NCBI RefSeq assembly: GCF_963082655.1
Contig: NC_081555.1
Span: 25,354,776-25,418,775 of the forward strand
Direction: 5' to 3'
DNA: 64,000 nucleotides
From: Stomoxys calcitrans
Taxonomy: Eukaryota; Arthropoda; Insecta; Diptera; Muscidae
Shown: piece after piece, positions 23,470 through 35,559 of the stretch
Layout: every line of letters begins with the position of its first letter
How positions within the stretch are numbered: the first letter of the stretch is position 1
The notes under the pieces: generated by a model
Told to the model about the DNA's origin: nothing
The model's input: only the letters and a program-made list of their open reading frames with translations
The model's database searches: none
Position numbers and translations under genes: made by a program

Positions 23470-24990
23470 TCATAACAAAAATTTTGTACCGAAATTCGTA
23501 GTCGGTGACCCCTACTTTAAGAACAAAACCATCTTCAGTGTCAAAGCTCATTTTTGGCTTAATGGCAAAATATGCGTTATTGGTCAGGTGAAAATCCACA
23601 TGTGCTTAACGAATAACCACTTCATCCATAAAATAAATAACTGATTGTTGCGGTTTGCATACTGGCGACGTCATTGGACCATACTTCTTCGTCACTTGGC
23701 TGTTAATGGAAAACGCTTCCGCACCATGTTCATTGATTATTTTTGATCTGAAATGGAAGATATGGAACTGGACGACATGTGGTTCCAACAGTACGATGCC
23801 ACAAGCTATACAGCACACGTTGCAATCAATTTATTAAAGAGTGAGATTGATGAACGTGTTATCATAAGAAATGGCTCTCGTTCGCTCGATTTGACAACTC
23901 TATTTTATTAGAAAATTTGCCGATTTCTCAAAATTTATCCGATTTTTGACCAAATTTCTTCCAGCACATCATTTCTGCACATTTTATTATGGTTATGACC
24001 GAAAATCTGCAAATATTCTGCACATACTCGTAAGGGAATTTATTGTTTTTATCGTATTTCCGAGTATTAGCGTAGAGTTTTTTTCAGAATCTCGTCATAT
24101 TATCGGACTTGGTAAATTTTTTGTATACCGATTGGATTTGACTCGAAATTCCGCACATAATCGTAAAGAATTTGTTGTTTCGCAATTTTTCGTATTTCTG
24201 CGCATCAGCTGAGAGTTTTTTCAGAATCTCTGCACATTTTTGTTCTATTTTGGTTTGTATACCGGTTTTGCTTGCTTGTTTTAGTCGATTAGAAACATTC
24301 GAGCAGTAAAGTTGGAAGTTTTATTGTGGAAATAAAATTACAGTGTAAAATAAACAGAAAAGTTAATAAAATAGTGATATTTAAGGTAAGTACTAAAAAT
24401 AATTAAATTATGTTTTACAGAGGGTTCGGTATTTCTTCCGGTGTTTTCTTACATCACAGTTAACTTTTCAGGCAAAATTTCAATAAAACATGAGAAATTT
24501 TTCAGATTTTCCGCTGGAACGTCCGAAACTGTTTGGAATTTTGAATCAAACATCAAAAAATTTTCCCATTCTCTGGTCAATTTCGATTGGTCCTTTAGAG
24601 TTTTATCTGAAATTGTCACCAAAATCTTACAAAACATCAGAAATATCTGAGCAATTTAAAAATTCCCTCAGAATTTCCTTAGAGTTTTCTTACGAATTCT
24701 TAAAGAATTCGTTACGCAACTCTGATGCTAACTCTGAATTATCCCTGACAAAACTTTCACCGCCCATACAAAAAATTCGGAATCAGAATCGGAAACTTGT
24801 GCAGAGATTCTGTCCGCAAAAATTGCTCACTGGGTATTTATCTATGCCAACAGGAACAGCTCAGAGCCAACATTGAACGAGAAATAGTAACCGTTTTGGC
24901 TGAAATGTGTGGCCTAGTCATCGAAAATTGGGTTGAACGTTTTATGCCCGCGGTGGCCATATGAACAAATGTGAACAAAGTCGAGTTTAA
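23470..24990 (+). pseudogene. Decayed Tc/mariner-superfamily transposase split by an insertion
   Basis: From 23550 a reading AHFWLNGKICVI resembles the AHFxLNGxVNKQN region. From 23655 follow GDVIGPYFF, then a WFQQYDATSYTAH-like stretch (23780-23820), then a decayed SRNGSRSLDLTTL segment to about 23905. The expected C-terminal helix reappears at 24858-24950 (NIEREIVTVLAEMCGLVIEN, then WVERF). The intervening ~950 bp (23915-24855) is unrelated and looks inserted. The family matches the remnant at 16863. Frameshifts and stops are frequent. Confidence 0.5.
24022..24290 (+). repeat. Two-copy direct repeat (~135 bp units) in the inserted segment
   Basis: Units start near 24020 and 24154. Both contain GCACATA(C/A)TCGTAA, then GAGAGTTTTTTTCAGAATCT or a close variant, then TTTGTATACCG(A/G)TT. 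The copies are about 75% alike by eye. They lie in the DNA that interrupts the transposase remnant. Confidence 0.5.
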
Positions 24991-27055
24991 TACATTAATG
25001 TTTTGATTGTACTTCAAGTCGATACTGAAGTTTTTGAAAAATCACAACTGGTTTAAGTTTTATTTAAAAAAAGTTGTCAAGTTTATTGGAAAACCCGAAA
25101 ATATAATAAAAAAGAAATATATAAAATTTTTTTAAAACTTTCCTAAAAGAAATAAAACATTATTTTTCATGACATTAACTTTCAGAGAAGACCACTTTAT
25201 TTTCTTATCTTAAGTAACTATGTATTATATATCCTCAAGTTAAGGGCAATAAACAATTATTATATCCTTATTATTTTAGAGTCAGAAAGACTATAAGAAT
25301 ATTGCGTTTTAAAATATCTTTTTTTATGCTTTAATAACTTAATTATGTTTTCAAAGAAATGTGTTAACAAATATTGTATATATATTTCTTTTTCTCAAAT
25401 AAATATGAGGTTAACTGATTACTGTGTGGTTTAAGATATAATAAAGCATACACGAGTACGCAAATTTTCCCCCACCGCAAATGGGAATGGAAAATAAAAT
25501 AATTTACAATATTTGTTTAAACAATTATTACCCACCACGGTGTGACAATAGAGCGTATATCCTCTACAAATAAACACCTATAATTTAAAGGCGTAATAAA
25601 ATCTCCAGATAAACAATAACAAAAAACAAAGATGTATTTATTTTTGTCTTTAGATCCCAAGATGCCTTTTAGATAAAGTCAATGAATGTTTATTAATATA
25701 AAAAATTATTGAGACAATGGCCTATTGAGTGGTGTGGAACATTTTTTTTCGAGTGTAATTAAAAGTTATTTCGTATTTTATTTGGTTTTATTTGCATATT
25801 GACAGAGTCTTTTTCTTTTAAGTTTAACTTAACTCAATTGTTTATGTCGGCAACATGTAATAGAAATTGTTACTTAGAGTTCTTAAAGCTAGCCGTTAGG
25901 GTATCCAATTGTAATCATCACATATTCTTAACATTTTTAAGTGAACACTGTTCTACAGAAATATCGTTGATGCTAGTAGAGATAATGTGTAAAGAAATTC
26001 AACTTTAAAAACGGTTGAGACAAAAATTTTAGTTTTTGTTTTTAATAAAACAGAATTTTTTCGAATATTTTATAAGTAGTTAATATATATGTATATATGA
26101 GTATTTGCCTTTTATTTCTTGTTTGATTCCCTTTTAGTTTTCAATATTTGTATAGGTAATAAAAACCCTGTAATGATACTGTATACAACATCAACCACTA
26201 ATGACGTCACAAAAACGTGTGTGTATACAGTTAGTCTGTCATTAAGGCTGTCCGAGACCAGCCATTGATTGATAAGATAACCTTAATTTGGAGTTTAACC
26301 CATTAATTGTTTATCAATGAAACGTGATTTGTTGTTTAGCAAGAAAACAACAACTATTACTTTAGAAACACGAGCGTCCATTAGCCATAAATAATAGATA
26401 GCGGTAGGTAGTATTTGAAGTGTTTTGCCGAAGGCTATAGGAATAGATTTTGAAGAACGATAACTAATATCTCAACTTGAACAAAAAATATCAACAATTT
26501 TTAATATTTTTGTTTTTTAGTTAAAAAAAGTGCATGATTTAAAATAAATGCAGTATTTTTTGGAAGGACAGAATTTTTTTCAAAATTTTATTTTTATAGA
26601 AAATTTTGTCAAATTTTTTTTTACATACAATCTTCTATGTAATACAATTTCATACAAAGCTTTCTTCTCCCTTGCTGCCCTAAGGAGAGTCCGAGGACTT
26701 TTTGAGCCCTGTTTCAAAACAAAAGCATGCTCTACACCGTACTCAATAGTTTTTCGGGTATAAAGGGCACCTTAATCAATTTGACAAAGGTGCTAATGAA
26801 GTTAGATGGTGTAACAGAAATCATGACTAGCCAGTCAAAGTGTTTTGAATAACAACACACACTTGCTCAACTTTGATAAGTTCTTTGCTATGCTATTGCT
26901 TTGAATAGAAAGCATTGAATATGGTCTCGAGCTGAAAGATGATCGAAAAATTATGAAAAGATTTTAAAGATCAAAATAAAAGAGCGCAAACAGACAGTTT
27001 TATTTTTATTTACAAATAAAATAAAAATTAACTTAATAATTTTTCTAATAATGTG
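24991..27055. other. AT-rich non-coding stretch
   Basis: No genes or known repeats recognised. A full CRE palindrome (TGACGTCA) sits at 26202-26209 without any recognisable promoter around it. Confidence 0.4.
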
Positions 27056-27059
27056 TTAA

Positions 27060-27890
27060 CTTCTCCTTCGAGAAGTTATAGCTTTTATATATATGTATAT
27101 CAACCGATTTTCATTCCTAGAGCCATTGCAAGCGCATTTGTTGACCAATCTACCACAATATCTGAGAAGTTTGCTCCAAATCGGTTCAGATTTAGATATA
27201 GCTCCCATATGTATGTTCGTCCACTGTTGAGAAATATTGCAATTAAGTGCTACTTTGTTAACCGATTCTCTCGAAATTTGGCAGGAAGGATTTTCTTATG
27301 ACTCTCGACATTACCGGTGATTTTTATAGAAATCGGTTCAGATTTAGATATAGCTCTCATATATACGTATATCACCCGATTTTCACTTCTAGAGCCACTG
27401 CAAGCGCATTTATTGACCAATCTTGCCAAAACTTTGTACAATGCTTTCCTCAACGACTACCACAATATCTGAGAAGTATGCTCGAAATCGGTTCAGATTT
27501 AGATATAGCTCCCATATGTATGTTCGTCCGATTTTGAGAAATATTGCTATTAAGTGCTACTTTGTTAACCGATTCTCTCGAAATTTTGCAGGAAGGATTT
27601 TCTCTTGACTCTCGACATTACTGGTAAAATTCATAGAAATCGGTTCAGATGTAGATACAGCTCTCATATATATGTATATCGCCCGATTTTCACTTCTTGA
27701 GCCACTGCAATCGCATTTATTGACCAATCTTGCCAAAACTTTGTACAACGCTCGAAAACTACCACAATATATGAGAAGTTTGCTACAAATCGGTTCAGAT
27801 TTAGATATACCGTAGAAGATATCTTCGTCAGATTTTGGGTAACTAGCAATAATGTTTTCATTTATCAACCGTAGTTATCGCGGTTGGAAC
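27060..27890 (+). mobile_element. DINE-like tandem array (family 2)
   Basis: Near-tandem monomers share AAATCGGTTCAGATTTAGAT, ATAGCTC(C/T)CATAT, CCCGATTTTCACTTCT, AGAGCCACTGCAAGCGCATT and GTGCTACTTTGTTAACCG. The CCGAT position recurs at about 27103, 27375 and 27682 (272 and 307 bp). The same family lies in the opposite orientation at 31925-33115 and as a full-length copy at 48840-49471. Both end blocks are missing. Confidence 0.75.
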
Positions 27891-27914
27891 ATATTTGCTC
27901 GAAATTCGTACTTA

Positions 27915-29009
27915 AAGGGTAGGTGTAGGGTATTAGTTTGTAACTACTCGAAATATACGTCTGAGACCCCATAAAGTTTATATATTCTTGATCGTCGTGA
28001 CATTTTAGGTCGATCTAGCCATGTCCGTCCATCTGTCTGTCGAAAGCACGCTAACTTCCGAAGGTGTAAAGCTAGCCACTTGAAATTTTGCACAAATTCT
28101 TCTTATTAGTGTAGGTCGGTTGGTATTGTAAATGGGCCATATTGGTCCATGTTTTGATATTGCTGCCATATAAATCGATCTTGGGTCTTGACTTCTTGAG
28201 CCTCTAGAGTGCGCAATTCTTATCCGATTGGAATGAAATTTTGCACGACGTGTTTTGTTATGATATCCAATAACTGTGTCAAGTATGGTTCAAATCGGTC
28301 CATAACCTGGTATAGCTGTCATATAAACCGATCTGGGATCTTGACTTCTTGAGCCTTTAGAGGGCGCAATTCTTATCCGATTTGAATGAATTTTGGCACG
28401 TAGTATTTTGTTACGATGTTCATAACCTGACATAGCTGTCATATAAACAGATCTGGGTACTTGAATTATTGAGCTTCTAGAGCAATTCCTATCCGATTTG
28501 GCTGAAATTTTGCATGACGTATTTTATTCTTACTTTCAACAACTGTGTCAAATAAGGTTCAAATCGGTTAATAACCCGATATAGCTGCCATATAAACCGA
28601 TCTGGGATCTTGACTTCTTGAGCCTCTAGAAGTCGCAATTATTATCCGATTTGCCTGAAATTTTGTACGACGGATTCTCTCATGACCATCAACATACGTG
28701 TTTATTATGGTCTGAATCGGTCTATAGCCCGATACAGCTCCCACATAAATCGATCTCTCTATTTTACTTCTTGAGCCCCCAAAGGGCGCAATTTTTATTC
28801 GAATTGGCTGACATTTTACACAGGTCTCTAACATATAATTGGTCCGAATCGGACCATATATTGATATCGCCCTAATAGCAGAGCAAATCTTTCCTTTTTC
28901 CTTTTTTTGCCTAAGAAGAAATGGCGGGAAAAGAACTCGTCAAAAGCGATCCATGGTGGAGGGTATATAAGATTCGGCCCGGCCGAACTTAGCACGCTTT
29001 TACTTGTTT
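27915..29009 (+). mobile_element. Complete DINE-like element (family 1), five to six monomers
   Basis: The left block (ACCCCATAAAGTTTATATAT, GTCGATCTAGCCATGTCCGT) starts near 27915, slightly truncated. Monomers have the reference GAG at 28198, 28351, 28471, 28620 and 28773. Intervals are 153, 120 (a deletion), 149 and 153 bp. The right block reads CCATGGTGGAGGGTATATAA, the hairpin TTCGGCCCGGCCGAA (28973-28987), then CTTAGCACGCTTTTACTTGT. Subterminal inverted repeats (TATACCCTCCACCAT type) are seen by comparing the right block with the left ends of other copies. No coding capacity. Confidence 0.8.
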
Positions 29010-29290
29010 ATTATTTTTTACTATTCTATTATTTTTTTCCACTGTTTTATTATAACGCTTTATTTATTATTTTTTGCTATTTAACTCTCCTTATTATTTG
29101 TTACTATTTTTTTTTATTTTTTTTTGTTATATTTGTATTATTTTTTACTATTTAACTTTTTCCTATTTTTAACTGTTTAATTATTTTTTTTATCACTTTT
29201 TACAATTTAACTAATTTTTATTATTTTTTACAGTTTAATGATTTTTTTAGTATTTTTTTGCCAATTATTTTTTTTTAATATTATTTCTTT
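29010..29290. repeat. T-rich low-complexity tract after a DINE-like right end
   Basis: About 280 bp of irregular TTATTTTTTACTATT-type units directly after the element's terminal TTTTACTTGTTT. The tract repeats the TTTTTAC phrase of the terminus many times. Confidence 0.75.
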
Positions 29291-30635
29291 GGAATTTGGT
29301 ATTCTTCACCTGTTTTTCTTGAGACATTTAAATTCTCAACATTGACAATTCTTATAAATCCCCCCACTGGCTTACTCTACGCTTTCCATAGAAGACAAAT
29401 GAAAATATTGATTTATAGTCCCTAAAAGGTTTTCTATCTACGCAGTTGTAAAAAAAATCCATAAAACGACTTTGACGTGTTTATGCCATTCCATTTCACT
29501 TTTTTATGTGTAGTTTTTTCACTTGTTTTTTTTCTGGTGTCTGCATCGTCTACGTTTTCTATGATTCAAACTAAAAACGCAAATACACAAAAAAAAGAGA
29601 AAAATTAATTCAATAAATGTTTGTAAACAACATTTCTTGTGTGCTGTTATAGCGTTTAGTGCTCCCCAAAAAAAAAGAAAAGTGTTGAACAAGCTGACAA
29701 TATGCCAGGGTAAGAAACTGTATAGTGGTATTTGCCAAAAGGGGGCGGAAATACCTAAAAAAAAAAAACACGTACATGGATAAATCGCACGCAACTTGTA
29801 AATAACAATAATTTAAAGCCCAGAGACGGGGGATAAAATATCGCCATGTAATGCTTCAAGTCAGTGACCTTATTATACACGAAGAAAACCCTGAGATGCG
29901 TATGAACTTCCATATGCTACATCGTCCGTTCTTTCCAATGTCTATCAATATTTGTTGTTGCTGCTTTTTTTTTTTTTGGTTATTGATGCAGGTTCAACTG
30001 AACGCAATAGATTTTTTGGTAGGCGATGATGAGGAGAAGAAAAAATGCTTTCGGCTATACTAACCACCAACTGGATTTGACAAGTATTAATGAATTTAAA
30101 TTGTTTTGCCATGATGAAGAGCAATAAATCACAATATTACGCAGTAACTTATAAAGTTAACCGAAGTTTCTTTTTTTTTTCTTTTTTGCAAGACATAATC
30201 TACGAATTTGAAGAACATCATATCGTATATCATGTTTTGTATGTCGTTCAATGAATGAAGCTGCATTGTTGCTAGATTTCACTTTTTTTCTTGTATGAGC
30301 TATTGGAGAATGAGGAATATGTATTGGCATTTCGATGTTCATGACCAAATTCCGTTTTAGTCAAACATTTAATTTTAACTATGACCATAAATTTTAACAG
30401 GGGTTTTAGGGTATCTTCTAAGAATTTTTATTAGTCATTTGATTCAATTGGTCTTTTTAAGAAAAAATATTTGTATAGTTAAAAAAAATATATAGATAAG
30501 GTAACTTTCAATATGACAATGTAATTTAATAAAATTAATAACCGCATATCAGTTAGATAGCAAAACATTTTTTTGAAAATATTTAGGAAACGGAAGTTAA
30601 AGATAATAAAAAGGTAACTGGTTTATTCCAGGGAA
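29291..30635. other. Non-coding stretch
   Basis: AT-rich, nothing recognised. Short frames at 29519-29794 and 29851-30063 run through homopolymers and lack motifs. Confidence 0.4.
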
Positions 30636-31925
30636 TTGGAATCAACAATTGATGATTTTTCGCCTGAGACAATAGTCCGGAGGATGATAGAAGTGAGAGG
30701 AGGTGATGAGATATGCCGAAAAACTACTAAGCAGGAAGAAGGTAGACATGAACGCAGCGGCGTAGAATATGAATGCGGAGGTCTGGACGCAGACACAATG
30801 ACGCATTACACCTCCAAGTAATGCAAAAGCGGTGGAGGTGGAATTAATCCCCAGTGGTGACAAAGGGTGGGTTTTTAGTCGACACCGTTGAGTCCGGCAT
30901 AAAGCGAAAGACGTAGTCCGGCATAAAGCAGAGACGTACACGTCACATGCTGAACCGCAAAAAAAAACAGTAAGGAAGGGCAAAAGTAGGGCGGTGCCGA
31001 CTGCATAATTTCCTACACCTACCCTATAAGTATAAGTGTAGGTGCTGTATCTAATTCTGAACCAAATTTGATGGACCTCGGCGGATGTTTTCATATGGAG
31101 AAGATTATATGAATTGCAGAAGTTCTCGCCTATGAGCGACGACATCGACGTCATAGGTCGGTCACCGGAAGTAGTAACTTCAACCGTTGAAAGAATCGAA
31201 AGAGAGTCAATGAAAATGGGTCTAGCAGTAAATGGAGATAAGAAGAAATGGATTGTTTCAAGTCCCAAAACGCCTTGTACAACCGAGCAGATAAAGAATA
31301 TGGAGAAAGTTGAGAACCACAACTTTGAGATAGTTAGTAACTTTATCTTCCTCGGCACCGCCGTAACGAAGGACACTAGTTTGAGATAAAGCGAAGAATA
31401 ATACTGGCAAACAGATGCTACTTTGGACTAAGCAAACAGTTTAGAAACAAGGCCACCTCTCGACAGACGAAGATTACACTATACAAGACACTGATACTAT
31501 CCGTGCTGTTATATGGTTCTGAAGCATGGGTACTTGTGAAAGCAGATGAGGCAGTGCTTGTAGTGTTTGAGGGAAAGATTCTTCGTAAAATATATGGACC
31601 AGTTTGCATTGATGGAGAATATAGGCGACGTATGAACTGTATGACGACGATAGCATAGTTACACGCATCAAAATACAACGGTTGCGTTGGCTAGGTCATG
31701 TTATCAGAATGGATGAAAAAGCTCCAGCAAAGAAGTGTTTTGAAGGCAAACACTATGGTACACGCAAATCGAAAAGACCAACAGCCCAATGGAAAGATCA
31801 AGTGGTGGGAGACACCACAAAACTTGGTGTCGGAGATTTTAGAATGAGCGCAGAAGATCGAGGCGTTTGGAACGTTATTCTACGTTCGGATAGTGGAACA
31901 AATGTTCTGCCATAGCCATTTACAC
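30636..31925 (+). pseudogene. RTE-like LINE reverse transcriptase remnant
   Basis: From 31114 the frame reads SDDIDVIGRS, then GLAVNGDKKKW, then NHNFEIVSNFIFLGTAV. These are the palm and thumb motifs (DDIDIIGR ... LGTAVNxxN) of the RTE-like group. A frameshift at about 31382 moves on to EIKRRIILANRCYFGLSKQF, then LYKTLILSVLLYGSEAWVLV, ended by a stop at about 31656. A further shift restores RLRWLGHVIRMDEKAPAKKC, ending with GVWNVILRSD at 31914. The tail AAGTAAAAGTAAAGTAA follows. The DD of the polymerase site is kept as SDDID. The region 30636-31110 is low-confidence 5' sequence with a tandem AGTCCGGCATAAAGC pair (30890, 30917). Confidence 0.65.
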
Positions 31926-33115
31926 TAAGTAAAAGTAAAGTAATATCTAAATCTGAACCGATTTGGAGCAAACTTTTCAGATAGTGTGGTAATCGTCGTG
32001 GAAAGCGTTGGGGAAAATTTTGGCAAGATTGGTCAATAAATGCGCTTGCAGTGGCTCTAGAAGTAAAAATCGGGCGATATTTATATATGACAGCTATATC
32101 TAAATTTGGACCGATTTCTATAAAATTCACCAGCAATGTCGAGAATCATAAGATAATCCTTCCTGTTAAATTTCGAGAGAATCGGTTAACAAATGAGCAC
32201 TTTATTGCAATATTTTTATAAATCGGACGGACATATATATGGAAGCTACATCTAAATCTGAACATATTTCGAGCAAACTTTTCGGATAGTGTGGTAATCG
32301 TCGTGGAAAGCTTTGTACAAAATTTTGCCACGATTGGTCAATAACTGCGCTTGCAATGGCTCTAGAAGTGAAAATCGGGCGATATTTATATATGACAGCT
32401 ATATCTAAATCTGAACCGATTTCTATGAAATTCAACAGTTATGTTGAGAGTCATAAGACAATCCTTCCTGCTAAATTTCGAGAGAATTGGTTAACAAATG
32501 ACCACTTTAATGCATTATTACTGCAAATCGGAGGAACATATATATGGGAGCTATATCCATATCGAAACCAATTTCAAGCAAACTTCTCAGATATTGTGGT
32601 AGTCGTCGAGGAAATCGTTATACAAAGTTTTGGGCAGATGGCCCAATAAATGTGCTTGCAGTGGCTCTAGAAGTGAAAATCGGGCGATATTTATATATGA
32701 CCGCTATATCTAAATCTGAACCGATTTCTATGAAATTTAACAGTAATGTCGGGAGTCATAAGACAATCCTTCCTGCTAAATTTCGAAAGAATCGGTTAAC
32801 AAATGACCACTTTAATGCATTATTACTGCAAATCGGACGAACATATATATGGGAGCTACATCCAAATCTGAACCGATTTTTTTCCAATTTCAATAGGTTT
32901 ACTCTCTAGGCCTAAAATATGCCGGTACCAAAGTTGGAGGAAAACTGTACACAAATTAACATGAACAGACGGACATAGCTAAATCGAATCAGAAAGTGAT
33001 ATTGAGTCGATCGGTATACTTATTAATAGTTCTATCTCTCTTCCTTCTGAGTATTACAAACAAATGCACTAAGTTATAATACCTTGTACCACAGTAGCGG
33101 TGTTTAGGGTATATA
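31925..33115 (-). mobile_element. DINE-like element (family 2), tandem monomers and left block
   Basis: Monomers (minus-strand sense) share CTAAATCTGAACCGATTTCT, AAATTTCGAGAGAATCGGTT and GTGCTTGCAGTGGCTCTAGA. The reference CGGGCGATAT occurs at 32071, 32376 and 32680, a period of 304-305 bp. The right side carries the family-2 left block in reverse: ACAGACGGACATAGCTAAAT, GAGTCGATCGGTATACTTAT, TCTTCCTTCTGAGTATTACA, then TACCACAGTAGCGGTGT. The other end abuts the RTE-like LINE tail at about 31925. Confidence 0.8.
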
Positions 33116-34554
33116 AATTGATTTATTCCTTTTTCGAGTTAAGCTTTATATGCGACATCTCTTGGTAGAGAGAGAAACTCATCAGATACTTGACCTATGG
33201 AGGCTACAAGGACCGTACATTGGTAGGTAATACTAATATGGAAAATGTGGTTTTTTGCCACTCTATTCTTCCCTTTTCAATATTGTAAATTGTAATTTGT
33301 ACACCTTTATTTTTAGTACAAAAACACAAACATAACTCATATGAACTCTAGTGATGCAGTTGTTTCCCTCTGGTAATTGAATGTGATGGCAATAAATGTG
33401 CACCCAAGGAATTTCATGTGGTACGCTTAGAAAGCTTTAACACACAAACATGTGTACCCATTACAGGCGCTCTCAATTGTACATAGTACTACTTCAATGA
33501 CCATCGGCCATGGGCCACTAGTGGCTACGAGAGGCATAAAGTCCATGATGATTTGTATCAATGCAAATATTTCATCATCTCTTGGGGCGTCTGTTTATTT
33601 CAAAAATGTTTAATTTTTTTTTGTTTTTCCTTCAACTACTCATTATGATTTCAGTTGAAATTTCATCACGTATTGTATGTCTGCGATTTAATGCTTCGCT
33701 TTAGTTTTAAATATAATTAAAAGGCGTTTTGCTTTTGTTTCTTTTTTTTTCATTTTTGTCAAAAGTGGAGTACAAAAAAATTTAAGTGATTAACAAAAAG
33801 ACATAAATCTCAAAAGTGCACAAAGCGTTTGATCAATGACAACATGAATAATAGCTTACATATTATAATGAGAGTTTATATAACAAAGCAACTTTTTTTT
33901 TAATTCAGTTCTTTCACTTTTTCGTTGATATTTTAAAATGTAGAAATTAATGCTTTTGCGTTAACGATTTTTTTTCTTTATTTTTAAAACAAGGAAAAGA
34001 GAGCAACAATGAAATTCCAATATTCCAATTCCTTTTTAAAGTGAATGAACCTTTTCATATTTCTTAGTAATTTTTGGTATTATTTATAACTGTCAAAAGT
34101 CATAGATAGCCAAAGAATTAAAAAAAAGTACTCATACTTCCGGTTATTGTTTTTTTTTCTTTTTATTCGAAATACAGGAAAAAAATTAAAATTTCAATAT
34201 ATTGACACTGGTCACACGGTGTACTTTAAAAATAATTATACTAAAAATAGACATACAATATTTGTTGTCGTCATTATAATGCAATTGAAAAATGATTTAT
34301 TGCTTACTACTAAACACGATAGAAAAAAACCAAAATAAAAACGCCTGAACCACTTCGTTTTATTTAAAATGCAGCTTACTTGAATTTGAAGCTCTTTAAA
34401 AGAAGGTCAAAATTATCCAAATCATAATACGTAAACGATACACGTTTTTAAGTGATTTTAATTGTGTGGAACAGAAATAAATAAAATTATAATGCTGGTA
34501 AAAATAAGATAAATAATTTAAGTTTGTAAGTTTTGTTTTCTGATTTAAGTAAAA

Positions 34555-34970
34555 AAGGAATAAAAAAAAAGAAAGAAAAAAGTAGTTTCTAACATATATT
34601 CTTTGATTACTTTTTTTTGTAATTCTTAAATTTTTTGTTATTTTCCATTTTTTTAAATATTTTTTTAAATTATTTTTTTTAATTATTTTTTTATTTTTTT
34701 AATTTTTTTTTTTTAAATTTTTGTAATAATTTTTTTTTAAATTATTTTTTAACTTTTTTTTAGTTTTTTTTATTTTTTTAATTTTTTTAATAATTTTTTT
34801 TTTTTTTTAATTTTTGTAATTATTTTTTTTTTCAATTTTTATAATTTTTCTGTTTTGACATTTTATTCGTTTTTTTCTAAATTTTCCATTTTAATTTATT
34901 TCTAAAATTTTATTTTTTGAATATAGTAATTTTTTTTTTTATTTTTTTTTTTTTTTTTTGTAATATGCAC
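34555..34970. repeat. T-rich low-complexity tract
   Basis: Runs of TTTTTTAATTTTT-type sequence with almost no G/C over about 400 bp. No repeat unit is kept precisely. Confidence 0.8.
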
Positions 34971-35521
34971 ATTCTTGTATACGCATGTACCCTTGTCTAT
35001 GTCACTTAAATCCCCAAAAACGCCATTTAAACGGAAAAGATTTGTGTTTTGATCAAGTTAAATCCAGGTCATAAAAATTTCAATGTAAACGTGTTATTAT
35101 TCCAATTTTTTTTTTATAGTAGAATAGATGGAACAGTTCCAAAATTTTGTTTATACTGTAAATATTGTGTGTTATGCGACGAATGGATAAATGACATTGC
35201 AGATCCAAACATCAGAAAATTCTGGAGTTTAGGAAGGCACATTGGTTCATGGAAATGCCGTCTGACTATATATCCAAAAAACAAAATTAAACAAATTTCT
35301 CTAAAAAAACCATTCAAATTAAAAAATAAAAATTGGTTGATTAGTCAGATTTCATTCCTAGGGAGCAATGTGCCTTCCTGAATTCCAGTATTTTCTGTTG
35401 TTTGGATCTGTTTTGTCATTGATCCATTGACCTTTTCGGAATTTTAGCCTTCTTCCCTTTCATTTGCTTTTGCCTTAAACTCTAGAAACCGTATTTAGTT
35501 GCAAAATGATAGTAAAATCAA

Positions 35522-35559
35522 AACTGCAATCAACCGCATAAAAATGGTTGATTGCAGTT
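35522..35559. repeat. Perfect 14-bp hairpin
   Basis: AACTGCAATCAACC (35522-35535), loop GCATAAAAAT, then GGTTGATTGCAGTT (35546-35559). All 14 pairs are Watson-Crick. This is unusually GC-containing for its AT-rich surroundings. Function unknown. Confidence 0.75.

Noticed and set aside
24490..24876. 128-codon plus frame rich in Ser, Asn and Lys
   Set aside because: Low complexity (repeated FSDF/ISEQ-like phrases from AGAATTTC-type DNA). Its end runs into a transposase remnant in another frame.
26202..26209. CRE palindrome TGACGTCA as a regulatory site
   Set aside because: A single 8-bp match in 64 kb with no promoter or exon nearby is near chance expectation.
30642..31376. 244-codon minus-strand open frame
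   Set aside because: It runs antisense to the RTE-like reverse transcriptase remnant on the plus strand, which has clear motifs. The minus frame has none.
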